NCBI GenBank assembly: GCA_900466745.1
Contig: UBNE01000023.1
Location: 732-64,731, forward strand
Source: Hyphomicrobiales bacterium
Lineage (GTDB): Bacteria > Pseudomonadota > Alphaproteobacteria > Rhizobiales > Beijerinckiaceae
DNA length: 64,000 nt
Direction of reading: 5' to 3'
Below the pieces are notes generated by a model that saw only the letters and a program-made list of their open reading frames with translations, did not search any database and was not told where the DNA came from. Shown one piece after another: positions 49,182-58,007 of this stretch. The translations under genes were made by a program, and so were the position numbers. Position 1 is the first letter of the stretch. Each line of letters opens with the position of its first letter.

Positions 49182-49883
49182 TCAGGCGACGCGCTTGTCG
49201 GGCGAGTCGCAGAGATCGTTCTGGATGCAGCGGGCGCATTCCGGCCTCAGCGCCTTGCAGGTGTAGCGCCCGTGCAGGATCAGCCAATGATGGGCGTGGC
49301 GGCCGAATTCCGGCGGCACCGCCTTCTCCAGCCCGAGCTCGACCTGCATCACGTTCCTGCCCGGCGCGATCCGTAGCCGGTTGGCGACCCGGAAGACATG
49401 GGTGTCGACGGCGTGGGTGATCCCGCCGAAGGCGATGTTGAGCACGACATTCGCGGTCTTGCGGCCGACGCCGGGCAGGCTCTCCAGCGCCTCGCGCGTG
49501 GCCGGAACCTCGCCGCCGAATTCCGTAATCAGCTTTTGGCTCAGCGCGACGACGTTCTTCGCCTTGTTGCGGTAGAGGCCGATCGTCTTGATGTAGTCGC
49601 GCACGGCGTCCTCGCCCAGCGCCACCATCTTCTCCGGCGTGTCGGCGATGGCGAAGAGCGGGCGCGTCGCCTTGTTGACCCCGGCATCGGTCGCCTGGGC
49701 CGAGAGCACGACCGCGACCAGGAGGGTGAAGGCGTTGACCGACTCGAGCTCGCCCTTGGGCTCGGGATTGGCGGCCCGGAAGCGCTCGAAGATCTCGCGG
49801 ATCTCGGCCGGCTTGCGGGCGCGCGCCAATGTGATGCGCTTTGCGGGCGCGGCCTTGCGCGGGGGCCTGTTCTGCTGGTCCAT
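49182..49883 (-). CDS. nth: Endonuclease III
   Basis: DNA glycosylase/AP lyase that removes oxidised pyrimidines. It has 233 residues. The helix-hairpin-helix is LESLPGVGRKTANVVLNIAFG; the catalytic lysine is in the GRKTA turn, and the aspartate is in AVDTHVFRVANRL. The [4Fe-4S] cluster is bound by cysteines in YTCKALRPECARCIQNDLC near the end. An N-terminal extension of about 20 residues (MDQQNRPPRKAAPAKRITLA) is basic. It is divergent from the DUF2244 gene, with only 20 bases between starts, a pairing I know from other alphaproteobacteria. Confidence 0.96.
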   Translation of the reverse strand: MDQQNRPPRKAAPAKRITLARARKPAEIREIFERFRAANPEPKGELESVNAFTLLVAVVLSAQATDAGVNKATRPLFAIADTPEKMVALGEDAVRDYIKTIGLYRNKAKNVVALSQKLITEFGGEVPATREALESLPGVGRKTANVVLNIAFGGITHAVDTHVFRVANRLRIAPGRNVMQVELGLEKAVPPEFGRHAHHWLILHGRYTCKALRPECARCIQNDLCDSPDKRVA

Positions 49884-49903
49884 GACGGCGTTATAATCCG
49901 CGT

Positions 49904-50431
49904 ATGGACCTCGACAAGAGCCCCGCAGACGACAGGAGCGACGCCGCCCGGCGCCCGGTCTTCGACGCGACCATCACGCCGCATCGTTCGCTCGGCCAGC
50001 ACGGCTTCCGCATCGTGATGACGCTGGTCTGCCTGTCGAGCGTGGTCTCCTCGGTTCCCTTCGTCGTGCTCGGCGCCTGGCCGGTCGCCGGCTTCTTCGG
50101 CCTCGACGTGCTGGCGCTATTCATTGCCTTCCACGTCAATTTCCGCCACGCCCGCGCCTTCGAGCGCATCGTGGTGACGCCGCTGGAGGTCCTGCTGCGC
50201 AAGGTCTCGCATCACGGCCGCGAGGCGGTCTGGCGCTTCAATCCGGTCTGGACCCGTCTCGAACGGCAGACCGACGAGGATTACGGCCTGCTCGGCCTCG
50301 CCCTGGTCTCGCGCGGGCAGAGCGTCGCGGTCGCGGCGGCGCTCTCGCCGCAGGAGCGGGCGGGCTTCGCCGACGCGCTCGGCGCGGCGCTGGCGAGCGC
50401 GCGCCGCGGACCGGATTACGGCGCGCCCTGA
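49904..50431 (+). CDS. DUF2244 family membrane protein
   Basis: 175 residues with two helices (about residues 38-58 and 62-80). Family traits are FDATITPHRSLGQHGFRIVM before the first helix and FHVNFRHARAFERIVVTPLEVLLRKVSHHGRE after the second, followed by the short beta-rich C-terminal part with FNPVWTRLERQ. Function is not known. It is divergent from nth with a 20-base gap, so the promoters must overlap the coding starts. Confidence 0.88.
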   Translation: MDLDKSPADDRSDAARRPVFDATITPHRSLGQHGFRIVMTLVCLSSVVSSVPFVVLGAWPVAGFFGLDVLALFIAFHVNFRHARAFERIVVTPLEVLLRKVSHHGREAVWRFNPVWTRLERQTDEDYGLLGLALVSRGQSVAVAAALSPQERAGFADALGAALASARRGPDYGAP

Positions 50432-50610
50432 CCGGCTTCAGCGCTTCTGCGCCAGCCCGATCGTATGCCCGCCGCCTGCAGGCCGCCTGCAGGATTCGTC
50501 ATGGCAGGTCCGGCGCGCTTGCTCTTCAAGTCGCGCAATGGGGCATGGGAAACCCTGTCCTTGCCAGCTTTCGGGTGGGAACGGCAAGCTGCGGGCCCTA
50601 GATTCGCATC

Positions 50611-51612
50611 ATGACGGCAGATGCGAGATTGGCCATGAACGCTCAGGCTCCGATGAAAACGGCGATGACCCCGACGCGCTTCTCGAATGCGGTGCTGGCG
50701 CGCGCCGCCGAAGCCATGCCGCCGGCGGCGGATTTCCCCGCGCCGGCGCCGGGCTCGGATTACGATACGGTGCGGCGCATCCTCGCCTTCATCACCCATA
50801 ACTGGCGCGAGCAGCCGACGATCGAGGCGATCGCCGAGGCGGCCGGCGCGACGCCGACCGATGTCCACCACCTCTTCCGGCGCTGGTGCGGCCTGACTCC
50901 GAAAGCCTTCCTGCAGGCGATCACGCTCGACCATGCCAAGGGGCTCCTGGCCTCGTCGGCCAGCGTTCTCGATACCGCGCTCGAGGTCGGGCTCTCGGGC
51001 CCCGGCCGGCTGCACGATCTCTTCGTCACTCATGAGGCGATGTCGCCGGGCGAATGGAAGCTCGGCGGCGAGGGGCTGAAGCTGTCCTACGGCTTCCACC
51101 CCTCGCCCTTCGGGGAGGCGCTGATCGTGATGACCGACCGCGGCCTCGCCGGGCTCGGCTGGGTCTCGAACAGCGTCGACGGCGGCAAGGTCGTCGGCGG
51201 CCGGGCCGAGGCGCTCGCCGACATGATGCGGCGCTGGCCCCATGCCGACTACCATTACGACCCGGCGCTGACGGCGCCCTATGCCGCTCGCATCTTCGAG
51301 CCGAAGGCGTGGACGCCGGAGACGCCCTTGCGCGTCGTGCTGATCGGCACCGATTTCGAGGTCCGGGTCTGGGAGACGCTGCTGCGGATCCCCGTCGGCT
51401 GCGCCACCACCTATGGCGACGTCGCCAGCCATATCGGCAAGCCCAGCGCGGCGCGGGCCGTCGGCGCGGCGGTCGGCAAGAATCCGATCTCCTTCGTGGT
51501 GCCCTGCCACCGCGTCATCGGCAAGTCCGGCGCGCTCACCGGCTATCATTGGGGGCTGACGCGCAAGCGCGCCATCCTCGGATGGGAGGCGGGGCAGGCC
51601 GCCGCCGGCTGA
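50611..51612 (+). CDS. Ada-like protein: AraC-type HTH fused to O6-methylguanine methyltransferase
   Basis: 333 residues in two parts. An AraC-type helix-turn-helix is at about residues 55-150 (NWREQPTIEAIAEAAGATPTDVHHLFRRWCGLTPKAFLQAI). The DNA-methyltransferase domain is at about 155-330, with the active cysteine in FVVPCHRVIGKSGALTGYHWG. The N-terminal Ada zinc domain that repairs phosphotriesters is absent, so this is a short Ada without that sensor. It probably repairs O6-methylguanine and may still regulate itself. Internal ATGs at 50635 and 50653 are alternative starts. Upstream 179 bases are non-coding. Confidence 0.93.
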   Translation: MTADARLAMNAQAPMKTAMTPTRFSNAVLARAAEAMPPAADFPAPAPGSDYDTVRRILAFITHNWREQPTIEAIAEAAGATPTDVHHLFRRWCGLTPKAFLQAITLDHAKGLLASSASVLDTALEVGLSGPGRLHDLFVTHEAMSPGEWKLGGEGLKLSYGFHPSPFGEALIVMTDRGLAGLGWVSNSVDGGKVVGGRAEALADMMRRWPHADYHYDPALTAPYAARIFEPKAWTPETPLRVVLIGTDFEVRVWETLLRIPVGCATTYGDVASHIGKPSAARAVGAAVGKNPISFVVPCHRVIGKSGALTGYHWGLTRKRAILGWEAGQAAAG

Positions 51613-51718
51613 GCCCGCGGGCTGCTCCAAAACGCCGGACTGACTATCGTATGCGCTTCGCCCGGGCTGTCGGTATCGGCGCATGATCCGCTACCGGAAG
51701 AGGGGCCGGGCCGCTGCT

Positions 51719-53422
51719 CTATGGCCGCAGATACATGTCCCAGCAGGGCGCCAGCGCGATGCGGTCGCGCCCTGCGAGCGCGCCGGCGAAATGCTGGCGG
51801 ATGGCCTCGCGCGGGCCGGTCGCCGGGCATTTCGGCGCCAGGATCGCGTCGACCTCGCGCAGGCGCGACAAGGTGTCGGGCTCGAGATCGGGCGTGCTGC
51901 GGCCGGGATCGACGCCGACCGGTACGGCGGTCGGCGGGCTGCGCTCGAGCAGCAGGTTCATCGGGTCGACGAAATCGAGCGTGAAGACCTCGTTGAGCTG
52001 GCGCTTGTTCGCCGTTTCCCAGGCGCGGAGCGCCGCAATGCCCTGCTGGATCTCGAGCAGCCAGCTCGCCTGGTAGTCGATCTCCGAATAGAAGATGTAG
52101 GACGGCAGCAGGTCGCGCCGGGCGAGGTCGCGATAGCCTTCGGGGAAGGCGGCATAGTGCTCCAGCATCGCGGCGGCGCGCGCGGCGATCTCCGGCTTCA
52201 CGCTGACGCGGCCGAGCGGCCCGAGATCGGGCAGGTCGAGCGCCGCATAGCCCGGCGCGCTCATCACGGCGCGCATGCCGCGCTCCAGGCAGATCACGGC
52301 CGAGGGCAGGGCCGTCGCCAGCACCAGCACGAGGATCGCCGGGCGCAGCCGGCCGTCCTGCTGCTGCCAGGCGCCGAGCAGGAGCGGCAGCAGGATCGGC
52401 CACAGGCCGATGAATTCGAGCGAGCCCGTGTTCTGCGTCTCGAAGAAGGCGAGCGCGGCGAAGCCCGCCGCCATCCAGCCGAGCGGGGCATCGGCGAGCG
52501 CGCGCCAGCCCGCGGGCGTGCGCGGCGGGCCGTCGCGCCAGGCGGCATAGGCGAGCAGCCCCATCAGGGCGAGCGCCGGGCCGACGACGTTGAACTTGAC
52601 CGAGGCGACGGTCAGGAAGCGCGGCAGCAGCGTGCCGGTGTTGAGCTCGAGCAGCGTCAGGATATCGGCGAGATAGGCCGAGGTCAGCCCGGTCGCGGCT
52701 TCGAGCAGGCCGAGCGTCGCGAGCACGGCCGCGGCCGCCGCGACGCCGTCGCGCAGGCGCATCCGCCCGCTGAGCATGGCGTAGCCGACCAGCAGCGTGC
52801 CGGAGACGGCGCCGGTGACCTTGGTCAGGAACAGCGCCAGCATCAGCACGGCGACGAGGCCGGTCTGCAGGCCGCGATGCCGCGCGAAGAGCAGCGCCGC
52901 GATCAGCAGATAGAGCAGCAGCGCGCCGTGGCGGTTGTAGAAGCCGTAGCCGTCGAAGCCCGGCGCGGGGAAGAGCGCGTACAGGTTGATCGGCAGCGCC
53001 GCGAACAGCAGGAAGGGCAGGACGAGCGCCAGCGCCTGCCCGCGCGACCGCCGCGCGACATGGCCGGCCAGCAGCGCCAGCACCGGCAGCATGATCGGCA
53101 GCAGCGCCCAGTTGACCAGCAGCATCGGCTGGGCGTGCGGAAAGAGATCGCGCAAGCCCGCGGTCAGGTAGAAGCCGAGCGGCCCGACGGGGGCGAAGAA
53201 ATCGATGCTCGGCACCTGGCCGAGCACGATGCGCCAGGCGGCGTCGAGATAGACGACGGTGTCCCAGGCGTTGGGGCCGAGCGGCAGGCGCAGCGGCAGG
53301 AGCAAGGCGAGGACCGCCAGGGCGGCGAAGGCGGCGATCCATGCGCCGGGCGACAGCAGCAGCCCCGCGATTCTCCGGCCGCTCCGTGTCGGAGAATGTC
53401 TCCCGATGTCGCTCATCGCCAC
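51719..53422 (-). CDS. Polytopic GT-C-like membrane protein, function unknown
   Basis: 567 residues with a first helix at about 25-45 and some ten to twelve helices in total, then a soluble periplasmic-like C-terminal part of about 170 residues. The segment NAWDTVVYLDAAWRIVLGQVPSIDFFAPVGPLGFYL resembles the first external loop of GT-C glycosyltransferases (GT39/ArnT type) with its early aspartate and the DFFxPxGP pattern. No catalytic assignment can be made. GTG at 53422 is chosen because AGGAGG lies seven bases upstream. It stands alone between an Ada-like and an FAH-family gene, without other envelope genes. Confidence 0.75.
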   Translation of the reverse strand: MAMSDIGRHSPTRSGRRIAGLLLSPGAWIAAFAALAVLALLLPLRLPLGPNAWDTVVYLDAAWRIVLGQVPSIDFFAPVGPLGFYLTAGLRDLFPHAQPMLLVNWALLPIMLPVLALLAGHVARRSRGQALALVLPFLLFAALPINLYALFPAPGFDGYGFYNRHGALLLYLLIAALLFARHRGLQTGLVAVLMLALFLTKVTGAVSGTLLVGYAMLSGRMRLRDGVAAAAAVLATLGLLEAATGLTSAYLADILTLLELNTGTLLPRFLTVASVKFNVVGPALALMGLLAYAAWRDGPPRTPAGWRALADAPLGWMAAGFAALAFFETQNTGSLEFIGLWPILLPLLLGAWQQQDGRLRPAILVLVLATALPSAVICLERGMRAVMSAPGYAALDLPDLGPLGRVSVKPEIAARAAAMLEHYAAFPEGYRDLARRDLLPSYIFYSEIDYQASWLLEIQQGIAALRAWETANKRQLNEVFTLDFVDPMNLLLERSPPTAVPVGVDPGRSTPDLEPDTLSRLREVDAILAPKCPATGPREAIRQHFAGALAGRDRIALAPCWDMYLRP

Positions 53423-53506
53423 GCCGAACCCTCCTGGTCCGGCCTGGCTTATGACAGGAAAACCTTACCAGCAGCCTGACGCGGTCGCAGAAACCGGCCG
53501 GTCCCC

Positions 53507-54685
53507 TCAGAGCAGCCCGCGCTTCGCCAGATGGCGCATCAGATGCGAGGCGCCATAGGTCCAGGGCTCGCATTCGTCGGTGCGCTTCATCCGGTTGACC
53601 AGGCTGCCGAGCTCGGGCGCGGCGATGGTGACGATGTCCCCGTATTTGTGGGTGAAGCCGCCGCCGGCCGAGTCGCGGTCCTCGATCGGCGCGAACATGG
53701 TGCCGAGATAGAGCGCCGCCCCGTCCGGGTACTGGTGGTGCGGGCCGATCATCTGCGCGGCGAGGTCGGCCGGGTCGCGGCTGATCCTGGCGATCGAGGA
53801 GGAACCTTCGAGCCGGAAGCCGTCCTCGCCCTCCACCGTCAGCGTCACCGTCGTCCGGCGGATATGGTCGAGCGTGAAGCCGTCGTCGAAGAAGCGGATG
53901 AAGGGGCCGACCGCGGCCGCGGCGTTGTTGTCCTTGGCCTTGCCGAGCAAGAGGGCCGAGCGGCCCTCGACGTCGCGCAGGTTGACGTCGTTGCCGAGCG
54001 TCGCGCCGACGATGCGCCCGTCCGAGGCGACGATCAGCACGATCTCGGGCTCCGGGTTGTTCCAGCTCGAGGCCGGGTGCAGCCCGGCATCGGCGCCGCT
54101 GCCCACCGTCGACATCGGCGGGGCCTTGGTGAAGATCTCGGCGTCGGGGCCGATGCCGACCTCGAGATACTGGCTCCAGGCGCCCTGCTTGATCAGCACC
54201 TCCTTGAGATGCATCGCCTCGGGCGATCCGGGCTTGAGCTTCGAGAGGTCGTCGCCGATCAGCTTGCCGATCTCCGCGCGGATCGTCGCGGCGGCGGCGG
54301 GGTTGCCGCGCGCCTTCTCCTCGATCACGCGCTCCAGCATCGAGACGGCGAAGGTGACGCCGGCCGCCTTCACCGCCTGCAGGTCGAGCGGCGAGAGCAG
54401 CCAGGGCCTGCTGCGGTCGCGCCTGTCGACCGGCGTGTTGGCCAGCACCTCGGCGAGGGGCGCGACGGCTTCGCCCTCGACGGCGCGCAGCGCCTTGGCC
54501 GGGTCGGTCGATTCGCACAGGTCGCGGCTCGTCGGGAAATGCGCCGTGACGTCGATCGCCTGCCCGTCGCGGATGGTGACCACCGCCGGCCCGCCCCGGT
54601 CGGGGCGCCAGACGCGGCCGGCCAGCACGGCGGCGCCGGCATCCTGCGGGAGGGCGTTGGCGACGGAGAGGGAGAAATCGGGCAT
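53507..54685 (-). CDS. FAH-family enzyme, possibly 2-keto-3-deoxy-pentonate dehydratase
   Basis: 392 residues with the fumarylacetoacetate-hydrolase fold at about residues 175-385. Metal ligands are likely the glutamates in NPEPEIVL and the aspartate in GNDVNLRDVEGRSALLLGKAKDNNAAAAVGPFIRFFD. The long N-terminal part and the segment LKEVLIKQGAWSQYLEVGIGPDAEIFTKAPPMSTVG resemble the XylX-type dehydratases of Caulobacter pentose breakdown, as far as I recall; plain fumarylacetoacetase is less likely. It is divergent from the ugp operon and shares its control region. No other pentose genes are in the window. Confidence 0.75.
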   Translation of the reverse strand: MPDFSLSVANALPQDAGAAVLAGRVWRPDRGGPAVVTIRDGQAIDVTAHFPTSRDLCESTDPAKALRAVEGEAVAPLAEVLANTPVDRRDRSRPWLLSPLDLQAVKAAGVTFAVSMLERVIEEKARGNPAAAATIRAEIGKLIGDDLSKLKPGSPEAMHLKEVLIKQGAWSQYLEVGIGPDAEIFTKAPPMSTVGSGADAGLHPASSWNNPEPEIVLIVASDGRIVGATLGNDVNLRDVEGRSALLLGKAKDNNAAAAVGPFIRFFDDGFTLDHIRRTTVTLTVEGEDGFRLEGSSSIARISRDPADLAAQMIGPHHQYPDGAALYLGTMFAPIEDRDSAGGGFTHKYGDIVTIAAPELGSLVNRMKRTDECEPWTYGASHLMRHLAKRGLL

Positions 54686-54733
54686 GTCGTTCGTCCGCGA
54701 GAGAATTCGTCGAAGCCGGAGAACAGCCGCTTA

Positions 54734-54747
54734 TGCGCAAATGCGCA
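54734..54747. promoter_or_regulatory. Palindromic operator candidate between the FAH gene and ugpB
   Basis: TGCGCA-AA-TGCGCA: two 6-base arms that are each palindromic, 48 bases upstream of the FAH-family start on the minus strand. It could be a GntR- or LacI-type site for the FAH gene. No regulator gene is adjacent. Confidence 0.4.
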
Positions 54748-54780
54748 AGCCGGTTCGCGACCATAGGCGGATTGCTTCGG

Positions 54781-54825
54781 GCGTCATCGATTTGTCATTG
54801 AACTGTCGCCCGCGCTTCATGCTAG
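54781..54825 (+). promoter_or_regulatory. Three-repeat Pho box and promoter of the ugp operon
   Basis: Three PhoB half-sites follow one another at exact 11-base spacing: GCGTCAT (54781-54787), TTGTCAT (54792-54798) and CTGTCGC (54803-54809), against the consensus CTGTCAT. A -10-like TGCTAG (54820-54825) follows ten bases after the last, as in PhoB-activated promoters where the box replaces the -35. This predicts induction by phosphate starvation. Confidence 0.78.
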
Positions 54826-54883
54826 CTTGCGCACCAACGACAAGAACCGCGGCGGGGAGCCGCCCGCGGAAGGGAGACACTCC

Positions 54884-56209
54884 ATGACCATCAAATCGCG
54901 TATCCTGATGTCGGTCGCGGCCTTCGCGCTCGCCGGTGCTTCGCCGGCTTTCGCCCAGACCGAGATCCAGTGGTGGCATGCGATGACCGGCGCCAACAAC
55001 GACGTCATCGTCAAGCTCGCCAACGACTTCAACGCCGCCCAGAAGGACTACAAGGTCGTCCCGGTCTACAAGGGTTCCTATCCCGACACGCTGAATGCCG
55101 GCATCGCCGCCTTCCGGGCCGGCCAGGCTCCGCACATCCTCCAGGTCTTCGAGGTCGGCACCGGCACGATGATGTCGGCCAAGGGCGCGATCAAGCCGGT
55201 CTATGAGCTGATGAAGGACGCCGGCGAGGCGTTCGATCCGAAGGCCTATCTGCCGGCGATCACCGGCTACTACTCGACGGCGAAGGGCGAGATGCTCTCC
55301 TTCCCCTTCAACTCGTCGTCGATGGTGATGTGGTACAACAAGGACGCCTTCAAGAAGGCCGGCCTCGACCCCGCCAAGCCGCCCAAGACCTGGCCTGAGG
55401 TGTTCGAGGACGCCAAGAAGCTGAAGGCCGCCGGCTACGACAAATGCGGCTTCTCGAACGCCTGGGCGACCTGGGCCAATATCGAGCAGTTCGGCGCCTG
55501 GCACAACGTTCCGCTCTCGACCAAGGTCAACGGCATGGCCGGCACCGACGCGGTGATGACCTTCAACCAGAGCCCGCTCTTCCTGAAGCACTGGACCAAT
55601 CTGGTCGAGCTGCAGAAGGACAAGACCTACGACTATTCCGGCCGCACCAACAATGGCGAAGGCCGCTTCACCTCGGGCGAATGCCCGATCTTCCTGACCT
55701 CCTCCGGCTTCTTCGGCAATGTCCAGGCGAACGCCAAGTTCGACTGGGGCAACGCCCCGATGCCCTATTACCCGGAGGTGCAGGGCGCGCCGCAGAACTC
55801 GATCATCGGCGGCGCCTCGCTCTGGGTGATGGGCGGAAAGCCGGCTAACGAGTACAAGGGCGTGGCCAAGTTCTTCACCTTCCTCTCCGACGTCGACCGG
55901 CAGGTGAAGCTGCACACCGACTCCGGCTATCTGCCGATCACCAAGGCGGCCTACGAGAAGGTCAAGGCCTCCGGCTTCTACAAGGACAAGCCCTTCCTCG
56001 AGACCCCGCTGCTCGAATTGACCAACAAGGAGCCGACCGACAACTCCAAGGGCCTGCGCTACGGCAGCCTCGTCCAGATCCGCGACGTCTGGTCGGAGGA
56101 GCTGGAGGCGGCGCTGAACGGCCAGAAGAGCCCGAAGGCGGCCCTCGACGCGGCCGTCGAGCGCGGCAACCAGATGCTGCGCCAGTTCGAGCGGACCGCG
56201 TCGAAGTGA
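54884..56209 (+). CDS. ugpB: sn-Glycerol-3-phosphate ABC transporter binding protein
   Basis: Periplasmic receptor for glycerol 3-phosphate and its diesters, 441 residues from ATG 54884 behind AGGGAG. A signal peptide is cut after PAFA. The mature start TEIQWWHAMTGANNDVIVKLANDFNAAQKDYKVVPVYKGSYPDTLNAGIAAFRAGQAPHILQVFEVGTGTMM is the UgpB signature, with further matches in FNSSSMVMWYNKDAFKKAGLDP and FFGNVQANAKFDWGNAPMPYYP. It heads the ugp operon behind a Pho box. A palindromic repeat of 128 bases separates it from ugpA. Confidence 0.96.
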   Translation: MTIKSRILMSVAAFALAGASPAFAQTEIQWWHAMTGANNDVIVKLANDFNAAQKDYKVVPVYKGSYPDTLNAGIAAFRAGQAPHILQVFEVGTGTMMSAKGAIKPVYELMKDAGEAFDPKAYLPAITGYYSTAKGEMLSFPFNSSSMVMWYNKDAFKKAGLDPAKPPKTWPEVFEDAKKLKAAGYDKCGFSNAWATWANIEQFGAWHNVPLSTKVNGMAGTDAVMTFNQSPLFLKHWTNLVELQKDKTYDYSGRTNNGEGRFTSGECPIFLTSSGFFGNVQANAKFDWGNAPMPYYPEVQGAPQNSIIGGASLWVMGGKPANEYKGVAKFFTFLSDVDRQVKLHTDSGYLPITKAAYEKVKASGFYKDKPFLETPLLELTNKEPTDNSKGLRYGSLVQIRDVWSEELEAALNGQKSPKAALDAAVERGNQMLRQFERTASK

Positions 56210-56231
56210 GCGTGGTTTCCGCCAGTGCTGC

Positions 56232-56359
56232 GTCATCCCGGGCGTAGCGAAGCGTAGATCCGGGATCCATGCCGGAACGGTTGCGGCATGGATCCCGGGT
56301 CTCCCGGAGCCTGCCCTTGGGCCGATCGAGGATCGGACCGAGCGGGCGCCCGGAATGAC
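56232..56359. repeat. Long palindromic repeat between ugpB and ugpA, copy 4
   Basis: Same family (GTCATCCCGGGCG at the left, inner GGGATCCATGCCGGAAC and GGCATGGATCCCGGG), but the right end is expanded by about 28 bases holding GATCGAGGATC and ends in GGAATGAC. It sits directly after the binding-protein gene, as at 30005. Confidence 0.82.
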
Positions 56360-56379
56360 CTCGTCGGACAAGGCCGCGC

Positions 56380-57261
56380 ATGCAGAAGAACGCCTATTTC
56401 AAGGGGCTGACGATTCCCTTCCTGCTGCTCCTGCCGCAGCTTGCGATCACCGTCGTGTTCTTCTACTGGCCGGCGACCCAGGCCGTCTGGCAGAGCTTCC
56501 TGCTCGAGGACGCCTTCGGCACCTCGACGCAGTTCGTCTGGTTCGAGAACTACCAGGCGCTCTTCGCCGATCCCGGCTACCTCAAGGCCTTCATCAACAC
56601 CGCGGTGTTCTCGACCTTCGTCTGCGTGCTGTCGCTCTCGATCGCGCTGCTCTTCGCGGTGATGGCCGACCGCCAGATCCGCGGCGCCGAGATCTACAAG
56701 ACCCTGCTGATCTGGCCCTATGCGGTGGCGCCCGCCATCGCCGGCGTGCTCTGGCTGTTCATGTTCGACCCCTCGCTGGGCATGCTCGGGCGCGGATTGC
56801 AGTCGCTCGGCGTGCCGTGGAACCCGCGCCTCGACGGCAACCACGCCATGCTGCTGGTCATCCTGGCCGCGACCTGGAAGCAGATCAGCTACAATTTCCT
56901 GTTCTTCCTCGCCGGCCTGCAGGCGATCCCGAAGAGCGTGATCGAGGCGGCGGTGATCGACGGCGCCCGGCCGATGCGACGCTTCTGGACCATCGTCTTC
57001 CCGCTGCTCTCGCCGACGACCTTCTTTCTGCTCGTCGTCAACATCGTCTATGTCTTCTTCGACACCTTCGGCATCATCGACGCGGTGACCGGCGGCGGCC
57101 CCTCGGGCGCGACCGAGACGCTGGTCTACAAGGTCTTCTCGGACGGCAAGGGCGGCTCGGACCTCGGCGGCTCGGCGGCGCAGTCGGTGGTGCTGCTGGT
57201 CATGGTGATCGCGCTGACCGCGATCCAGTTCCGCTTCATCGAGCGCAAGGTGAGCTATTGA
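56380..57261 (+). CDS. ugpA: sn-Glycerol-3-phosphate ABC transporter permease UgpA
   Basis: Inner-membrane permease of 293 residues with six helices. It starts [40 protein letters not shown], a UgpA hallmark, and has the EAA loop [60 protein letters not shown] is also typical. ATG 56380 lies 20 bases after the repeat. Its stop overlaps the next gene, a creatininase-family enzyme, by one base. Confidence 0.95.
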   Translation: MQKNAYFKGLTIPFLLLLPQLAITVVFFYWPATQAVWQSFLLEDAFGTSTQFVWFENYQALFADPGYLKAFINTAVFSTFVCVLSLSIALLFAVMADRQIRGAEIYKTLLIWPYAVAPAIAGVLWLFMFDPSLGMLGRGLQSLGVPWNPRLDGNHAMLLVILAATWKQISYNFLFFLAGLQAIPKSVIEAAVIDGARPMRRFWTIVFPLLSPTTFFLLVVNIVYVFFDTFGIIDAVTGGGPSGATETLVYKVFSDGKGGSDLGGSAAQSVVLLVMVIALTAIQFRFIERKVSY

Positions 57262-58007
57262 TGACCTCCGTGCTCTGGCAGGATCTCACCGCCGAGGAAC
57301 TGCGCGCCCGGGCGGCCCGGGACGCCGTCGTGGTGCTGCCGGTCGCCTCGATCGAGCAGCACGGGCCGCATCTGCCGGTCGGGGTCGACACGGTGCTGTG
57401 CGGCGGCGTCTGCAAGGCGGCGGCCGAGCGCGCCGCCGATGTCGACGTCGTCGTCGCGCCGACCTTGTGGTGCGGCATGGCCGAGCATCACATGGCCTTC
57501 GGCGGCACCTTCACCTTCGACATCCCGACCTATCGCGCCGTGCTGCTCGCGCTGCTGAAGAGCATCGAGCGCCATGGCTTCCACCGGGTGCTGATCGTCA
57601 ACGGCCATGGCGGCAACATCGCCGCGCTCACCGCCTTCCTGCCCGATTTCGCCCGCGAGACCCGGCTGCATGTCGAGGCCACCACCTATTTCCTGCTGGC
57701 CGAGGCGGCGCTCGGGCCGCTGCTGGAGGACCAGGCCGGCGTCCAGCATGCCTGCGAGGTCGAGACCTCGATGATGATGGCGCTGGCGCCGGGCGCGCTG
57801 CGCGAACCCCGTCTCGGCGAGGCCTTCGGCGCGCGCGGGGGCCTGCCCGGCCGGGCGAACGTCTCCCGCCACCGCTCCTTCCGCGAGATGACGGAGACCG
57901 GCGTGGTCGGCGATGCGCGCCGCGCCAGCGTCGAAAAGGGGCGCGCCTGCCTCGATGCCTGCGCCGCGGCGCTGGCCGGGCTGCTGCGCGAGATGGGGAG
58001 GGCCTGA
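57261..58007 (+). CDS. Creatininase-family amidohydrolase inside the ugp operon
   Basis: 248 residues from ATG 57261. The metal-site motifs are intact and canonical: E, H and D in ASIEQHGPHLPVGVD, VNGHGGN, and the late glutamate in HACEVETSMM. Both junctions are one-base TGATG overlaps (ugpA before, ugpE after), so it is translated as an integral member of the transporter operon, between its two permease genes. No Ugp system I know needs such an enzyme. It might hydrolyse an amide or phosphodiester-linked amine brought in by Ugp (inference). It is only distantly similar to the creatininase at 3324. Confidence 0.9.
   Translation: MTSVLWQDLTAEELRARAARDAVVVLPVASIEQHGPHLPVGVDTVLCGGVCKAAAERAADVDVVVAPTLWCGMAEHHMAFGGTFTFDIPTYRAVLLALLKSIERHGFHRVLIVNGHGGNIAALTAFLPDFARETRLHVEATTYFLLAEAALGPLLEDQAGVQHACEVETSMMMALAPGALREPRLGEAFGARGGLPGRANVSRHRSFREMTETGVVGDARRASVEKGRACLDACAAALAGLLREMGRA

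Noticed and set aside
51546..54764. 1072-codon open frame on the minus strand
   Set aside because: It crosses two genes with clear domains in other frames (GT-C-like and FAH-family) and is Arg/Ala/Gly-rich without any motif; typical frame-shadow in GC-rich DNA.
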